From the NCBI GenBank assembly GCA_049518775.1, contig JBEKRL010000058.1, positions 1 through 11,837 on the forward strand: a stretch of DNA of 11,837 nucleotides. Reading direction: 5' to 3'. The notes under the pieces are model-generated. The model ran no database searches. It was not told the DNA's origin and worked only from the letters and a program-made list of their open reading frames with translations. The stretch comes from Bog-877 sp049518775 (lineage in GTDB: Bacteria; Chloroflexota; Dormibacteria; Aeolococcales; Bog-877). Each line of letters opens with the position of its first letter. The first letter of the stretch is position 1. The translations under genes and the position numbers were made by a program. Of the stretch, positions 8,596 through 11,837 are shown one piece after another.

Positions 8596-8909
8596 TGGAT
8601 CGCCGGCACCCGAAGGAAGCCGGCCGACTGGGCCGCGGCGTTGCTCAGGGCCTCCTCGGCGCTGAGGCCCGGAGCGGGCACATCGGCCCGGGTCACGTTC
8701 CGCAGCTCGCCCACCTGAGCGGTGGCCTCCACCTCGGAGATGTCGGCAGCGGAGAGGCTGGCCACCGCCGCCACGATCACATCGAGCTGGGCTGCCAGCT
8801 TCTCCAGTTCTTCGCCGGAGAGCCCCAGGCGTGCCAGCCTGCTCACGTGGGCGACCTCGGAGAGGTCGATCCACTGTCCCGGCGCCGAACCTGGGCTCTC
8901 CTCTGCCAC
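8592..8909 (-). CDS. gatC: Asp/Glu-tRNA amidotransferase subunit C
   Basis: Small subunit of GatCAB, 105 residues, which wraps around GatA and stabilises its contact with GatB. Family features are VSRLARLGLSGEELEKL near the N-terminus, a following helix with QLDVIV, then the C-terminal pattern LRNVTRADVPAPGLSAEEALSNA and the end GFLRVPAIQ. The start is GTG at 8909, with no other start codon between it and the in-frame stop upstream. There is hardly any Shine-Dalgarno (AGGCGCG), and a perfect -10 box lies nine bases before the GTG. First gene of the gatC-gatA-gatB-methyltransferase cluster; its stop overlaps the gatA GTG. Confidence 0.95.
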   Translation of the reverse strand: MAEESPGSAPGQWIDLSEVAHVSRLARLGLSGEELEKLAAQLDVIVAAVASLSAADISEVEATAQVGELRNVTRADVPAPGLSAEEALSNAAAQSAGFLRVPAIQ

Positions 8910-8918
8910 CGCGCCTGG

Positions 8919-8924
8919 ATTATA
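8919..8924 (-). promoter_or_regulatory. Probable -10 box of the gatCAB operon
   Basis: On the minus strand this is TATAAT, a perfect consensus -10 hexamer in a very GC-rich region. Nine bases separate it from the gatC GTG. Transcription starting seven bases after the hexamer would begin near 8912, giving a leader of about three bases. No clear -35 element is seen 16-18 bases upstream. Together with the poor Shine-Dalgarno of gatC this suggests an almost leaderless mRNA. Confidence 0.5.
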
Positions 8925-9236
8925 GGAAGCCCCAAGTTTGGGCCCGTGGACTCACCCCCGACCACCGCCGGACGGGAGCAACCGGGCTGGCGCCGACCCT
9001 GTGTCACCAGAGGCCGCAACCGCCCTCGATGCGACGGGGCTGGAGCGCCTCGCCAGGGCCGAGCGGGAACTCCCTGGCGCGGCCCGGCTCGCGGTCGGCA
9101 CAGCGCCCGCTCCGTCTCACCGGGACCGTATATCCTGGTCGAGGGAAGGGCCGCGGACCGGCGAGGCTGGAGAGCGCCTGCCCACCCCGCCAGCTCCCCA
9201 AGAGCTCCCCGGCCCGGCCCCAGAGGATGACACTCG

Positions 9237-9529
9237 ATGTCCGCGCTGATCGTTCTCGACCTGCCGGCGACCAGCCTGGCCACCGCCGCGCACCGGGTGC
9301 TTCCCGACCTGGTCGAGCCCACGCCACCCGTCGACCTCAAGGTCCCTCCCCACCGGGCCGGTGACCGGACCGTCCCCAGCGCCTCGAGGCGCTGCCGGCA
9401 GAACACGGTCCCCTGCCCCTCACCTGCCTCGCCGGCGGGATTGGGCTCGGGCCTCGGCTCCACGACTCGCCCCTGGTCCTCGCCGCCGGGCTCCCGGTTC
9501 CGCTCCTTCTCCCCCAGGGGAGTCACAGC
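9237..9529 (+). pseudogene. Possible frameshifted or decayed small gene
   Basis: From the ATG at 9237, with GAGGA ten bases earlier, about 44 codons have typical coding composition (second positions near 50% G+C, third near 89%) and a plausible protein start (MSALIVLDLPATSLATAAHR). Near 9362-9368 the frame with this character changes: the original frame becomes rich in Ser, Arg, Cys and Pro, while the frame one base back reads LEALPAEHGPLPL and GGIGLGPRLHDSPLVLAAG. That second frame runs without a stop into the next gene. One missing base, as mutation or sequencing error, would explain this. No slippery heptamer is visible. I do not recognise the family; a faint likeness to the N-terminal half of LigT/2H phosphoesterases is only a guess. 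It may also be non-coding. Confidence 0.25.
9516..9522 (+). promoter_or_regulatory. Shine-Dalgarno of the DUF1648 gene
   Basis: AGGGGAG, seven bases before the GTG at 9530. It decides the start of the membrane protein gene, whose frame is also open upstream of the GTG back to a stop at 9362. Confidence 0.6.
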
Positions 9530-10342
9530 GTGGACCACCGCACCTTGTCCGCCCTGAACGAGCGCGACGGCTGGCACCGAGACAAGGTCCCGGGATCGGT
9601 CCCCGAGCCGCCCCCGCGGGGGCGTCAGCCCGCGGTCTCGTGGGTCTGGGCGGCCCCGGCGGCCGCGGTGGTGCTGGCCACCGCTTTGGTCGGGATCCTC
9701 CGCTACGGCTCGCTGCCTGCGCGCATCCCCATCCACTTCTCGGCGGCCGGAGCGCCGAACTCCTTCGCCGGCAAGTCCCTGGGAAGCGCCTTCTTCCTGG
9801 TCCTGACCCAGATCATCCTCACCGGCTTGCTGGTCGGGCTGCTGCGGCTGGCGGTCCAGCACGGCGAACAGGGGCTGGGTCCCAGCGACCCGGCCGGCGC
9901 TGCCCCGCGGCGCCAGACCTTCCAGCGCCGGATCGGAGTCGGGATGCTCACCCTCGCCACCGGCGTCGACCTCACCCTGATGCTGGCCGCCTTCATGACC
10001 TGGGGGCTGGTCAAGTTCAGCAACGGCTCCGGGGTACTGCTGCTGCTGCCGACCCTGGTCGGGGCCACTGTCCTGGTGGTGCTGGCGGTAGGAGGCAGCC
10101 AGCCGGGAGCTCGCCTGCACCCTGGCCACCCGCGAGGGGGAGGCACCCCGGTGGTCCCGCGCTCCGACGACCGCCACTGGCACCGCGGCGCCTTCTACGC
10201 CAATCGCGGCGACCCCGCCATCGTCGTGCCCAAGCGCCTGGGGGTTGGCTGGACTGTCAACTTCGGCCACCCCGTGAGCTGGAGCCTGCTGGTCGCGATC
10301 GTCGGCCTGGTGGCCCTCCCGGCATTTCTACTGGGGCGCTGA
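9530..10342 (+). CDS. DUF1648/DUF5808-type membrane protein
   Basis: Membrane protein of 270 residues with a GTG start supported by a good Shine-Dalgarno. A polar, proline-rich N-terminus (1-35) precedes helix 1 (about 36-57). Then comes the DUF1648 core: Y59, LPARIP (62-67), H69-F70, G74 and K82, leading into helix 2 (about 85-107). Helices 3 (about 137-161) and 4 (about 168-188) follow, then a loop, a DUF5808-like block (DDRHWHRGAFY at 213-223 to GWTVNFGHP at 240-248) and helix 5 (about 249-268). DUF1648 also occurs in SdpI-type immunity proteins, but this protein lacks other evidence for that role, and its function is unknown. It is the only plus-strand gene between ligA and gatCAB, and its last 15 bases overlap the ligA end on the other strand. 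Assignment is from motif memory. Confidence 0.8.
   Translation: MDHRTLSALNERDGWHRDKVPGSVPEPPPRGRQPAVSWVWAAPAAAVVLATALVGILRYGSLPARIPIHFSAAGAPNSFAGKSLGSAFFLVLTQIILTGLLVGLLRLAVQHGEQGLGPSDPAGAAPRRQTFQRRIGVGMLTLATGVDLTLMLAAFMTWGLVKFSNGSGVLLLLPTLVGATVLVVLAVGGSQPGARLHPGHPRGGGTPVVPRSDDRHWHRGAFYANRGDPAIVVPKRLGVGWTVNFGHPVSWSLLVAIVGLVALPAFLLGR
9609..9624. repeat. Perfect 16-base palindrome
   Basis: CGCCCCCG followed at once by its reverse complement CGGGGGCG. It lies within the membrane protein gene, in the part coding for the proline- and arginine-rich N-terminal segment, 79 bases after the GTG. In such GC-rich DNA a chance origin is likely. It could form a very stable hairpin in the mRNA. Confidence 0.6.
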
Positions 10343-11837
10343 GGCGAGGTCGCCTTTCTCCTGCCAGGGCTCGCGGTAGGGATCCCCCAGCCAGGCCGCG
10401 AACTCATCCTCATCGAGGACCGGTACTCCCAGCCGCCGGGCCGCCTCCAGCTTGGAACCGGCCGCCTCGCCGGCGATCACGGCGGTGGTCTTCCGGGAGA
10501 CGCTGCTGGCTGAGGTCCCGCCCCGCTCCCCTATCGCCCGCTCCGCCTCCGCCCTGGTCCAGCGCTGCAGGCTCCCGGTGAGCACCAGGGTCTTGCCCAG
10601 CCAGGGACCGCCCGCCCGCCGGGCTTCGAGCGGGCTGACCCCGACCGCCAGCAGCCCTGCGACGAGCTCCCTGCCTCCCGGGCTGCCAAAGAACTGGGCG
10701 ACCGCCGCCCCCACCGTGGGTCCGACCCCGGCCACGGCGGTCATGGCACCCAGGTCGGCTTGCAGAAGCCGCTCCAGGTTTCCGAAGTGCTCGGCGAGGA
10801 GCCGCCCGGTTCGCTCGCCGACGTGGGGTATCCCCAGGGCGTAGACGAAACGCTCCAGGCTGGGATGACGCTTGGACTGGATCGCCGCCACCAGCTGCCT
10901 CGCCGACCGCCTGGCCAGGAGGGGGAGCGCCTCGAGCTGCTCGGCGGTGAGCCGGAAGAGGTCGGCGGGGGTCTCCACCAGCCCGCGCTGGAGCAGCTCC
11001 GCCAGCACCGCCGGGCCACAGCGATCGATATCCAGGGCCCCCCGGCTGACGAAGTGCCGCAGCCGCTGCAGCCGCTGCGCCGGGCACAGCGGGTTGAGGC
11101 AGCGGGTGGCGGCCTCACCGCTCTCCCGCACCAGGCCACCTCCGCAGACCGGACACTCCCTCGGCATCTCGAAGGGCTGGCTGTCGAGCGGCCGATGCAC
11201 CAGAGCCACGCTCACCACCTCGGGGATGACCTCGCCAGCCTTGCGGATCACCACCCGATCCCCGACCCGGATGTCCTTGGCCCGCACCTGGTCCTCGTTG
11301 TGGAGCGTCGCCCGCTCCACGGTGGAGCCAGCCACCAGCACCGGCTCCAGGACCGCCACCGGCGTGGCCACCCCGGTCCGGCCGATGCTCACCTGGATCT
11401 CCAGCACCGTGGTCTCGCGCTCCTCCGGGGGGAACTTGAAGGCAATCGCCCACCTCGGAGTGCGGCTGTCGGCGCCCAGCTCCTCCTGCAGCCCCAGCGA
11501 GTCCACCTTCAGCACAATGCCATCGGTCTCATAGGCGAGTTCGTGCCGGGCCTCGCGCCAGTGCTCCAGGTAAGCGGCGATCTCGGCGCTCCCCTGGAGC
11601 AGCCGGCGGTGGGGGTTGACCGGAAAACCGATCTCCTCCAGCCAGTCGAGCAGCTCGAGCTGTCCCGCCAATCCTTCCGGGTGAGGGTCGCAGGCGTAGA
11701 AGAAGGCTGCCAGGCCACGCTGCCTGGTGATCTCCCAGTCCAGCTGACGCAGGCTCCCGGCCGCGGCATTGCGACAGTTGGCGTAGGCCGGCTGGCCCTC
11801 CGACTGCCGCGCCACGTTGAGCTCAGCCAGGACCCGC
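10328..11837 (-). CDS. ligA: NAD-dependent DNA ligase (5' end missing)
   Basis: NAD+-dependent DNA ligase, which seals nicks in Okazaki fragments and in repair. 502 residues are visible; the frame is open to the right edge, so about 170 N-terminal residues, including the NMN-binding Ia domain and the lysine nucleophile (KxDG), lie outside. A GTG at 11815 is internal, because RVLAELN before it is the family sequence. Visible in order: RNAAAGSLRQLD, TDGIVLKVD and AIAFKFPPEE of the adenylation domain; the OB-fold with SIGRTGVATPVA and ERATLHNEDQV; a four-cysteine zinc finger (CPVC to CLNPLCPAQ); helix-hairpin-helix repeats (ALGIPHVGERTG, AVAGVGPTVGAAV); and a C-terminal BRCT domain (GKTLVLTGSL to DEDEFAAWLG). 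FANPRN is usual where this protein has YANCRN. The stop codon overlaps the convergent membrane protein gene. Confidence 0.96.
   Translation of the reverse strand, partial: RVLAELNVARQSEGQPAYANCRNAAAGSLRQLDWEITRQRGLAAFFYACDPHPEGLAGQLELLDWLEEIGFPVNPHRRLLQGSAEIAAYLEHWREARHELAYETDGIVLKVDSLGLQEELGADSRTPRWAIAFKFPPEERETTVLEIQVSIGRTGVATPVAVLEPVLVAGSTVERATLHNEDQVRAKDIRVGDRVVIRKAGEVIPEVVSVALVHRPLDSQPFEMPRECPVCGGGLVRESGEAATRCLNPLCPAQRLQRLRHFVSRGALDIDRCGPAVLAELLQRGLVETPADLFRLTAEQLEALPLLARRSARQLVAAIQSKRHPSLERFVYALGIPHVGERTGRLLAEHFGNLERLLQADLGAMTAVAGVGPTVGAAVAQFFGSPGGRELVAGLLAVGVSPLEARRAGGPWLGKTLVLTGSLQRWTRAEAERAIGERGGTSASSVSRKTTAVIAGEAAGSKLEAARRLGVPVLDEDEFAAWLGDPYREPWQEKGDLASAPQ

Larger units (their letters stand above)
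8910..9529. other. 620-base region without a confident gene
   Basis: Region between the gatC start and the start of the DUF1648 membrane protein gene, which point away from each other. It should hold the promoters of both. The gatC -10 box is at 8919-8924. A TATATC at 9129-9134 is a poor -10 candidate on the plus strand. From 9001 a plus-strand frame (GTG, 82 codons, stop before 9250) is open but resembles no family I know. From 9237 to 9529 the base composition shows the three-base rhythm of coding DNA (see the separate entry). I see no tRNA, no terminator with a T-run and no repeats. Confidence 0.5.

Noticed and set aside
8843..10270. A 475-codon open frame on the minus strand covering the membrane protein gene and the region before it
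   Set aside because: Across the membrane protein gene it is the codon-aligned antisense of a recognisable family. Its translation is dominated by Gly, Arg, Gln and Glu with no motif, and it runs over the gatC start.
9530..10342. The membrane protein as an SdpI-type toxin-immunity protein with a nearby toxin
   Set aside because: It carries DUF1648 features, but no toxin-like or regulator gene is seen beside it, and the C-terminal DUF5808-like block points to a different subfamily of unknown function.

Overview
This is an ordinary housekeeping stretch of a high-GC bacterial chromosome, roughly 68-70% G+C by eye, with very G/C-rich third codon positions. It holds replication, DNA joining, tRNA amidation and RNA modification genes. 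I saw no phage, transposon, CRISPR or rRNA/tRNA gene. The GatCAB system, a DnaE-type polymerase with an apparently complete PHP metal site, a two-repeat YggT and probable leaderless starts suit a high-GC terrabacterial lineage. An actinobacterial, chloroflexotal or dormibacterotal-like organism is possible, but one window cannot settle the phylum.

Layout. yggT (about 96-665, +) faces the 3' end of dnaE (678-4304, -) with a 12-base gap. On the minus strand, in order of transcription, lie gatC (8909-8592), gatA (8595-7120), gatB (7123-5654), an RlmD/TrmA-type uracil methyltransferase (probable start 5648, end 4386) and dnaE. The first three overlap by four bases each (GTGA, ATGA), and the methyltransferase follows gatB within a few bases, so gatC-A-B-methyltransferase is almost certainly one transcript. 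dnaE follows after 81 bases. Upstream lies ligA (10328 to the right edge, -), cut at its 5' end. Between ligA and gatC sits a plus-strand interruption: a 620-base region with no confident gene (8910-9529), containing a possible broken reading frame, and a DUF1648/DUF5808-type membrane protein (9530-10342) whose end overlaps that of ligA.

Function. GatCAB makes Gln-tRNA(Gln) and/or Asn-tRNA(Asn) by amidating mischarged tRNAs. The methyltransferase makes 5-methyluridine in rRNA or tRNA. DnaE is a replicative polymerase subunit and LigA seals nicks, so the minus strand combines translation and replication functions. The ligA/gatCAB/RlmD-type neighbourhood is, from memory, similar to that of Firmicutes such as Bacillus subtilis.

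The points most worth a second look are a probable CTG start for the methyltransferase, two -10 boxes placed so that the mRNAs would be almost leaderless, and a reading frame around 9237-9529 that looks coding but changes frame. I did not find a convincing undescribed multi-gene system.
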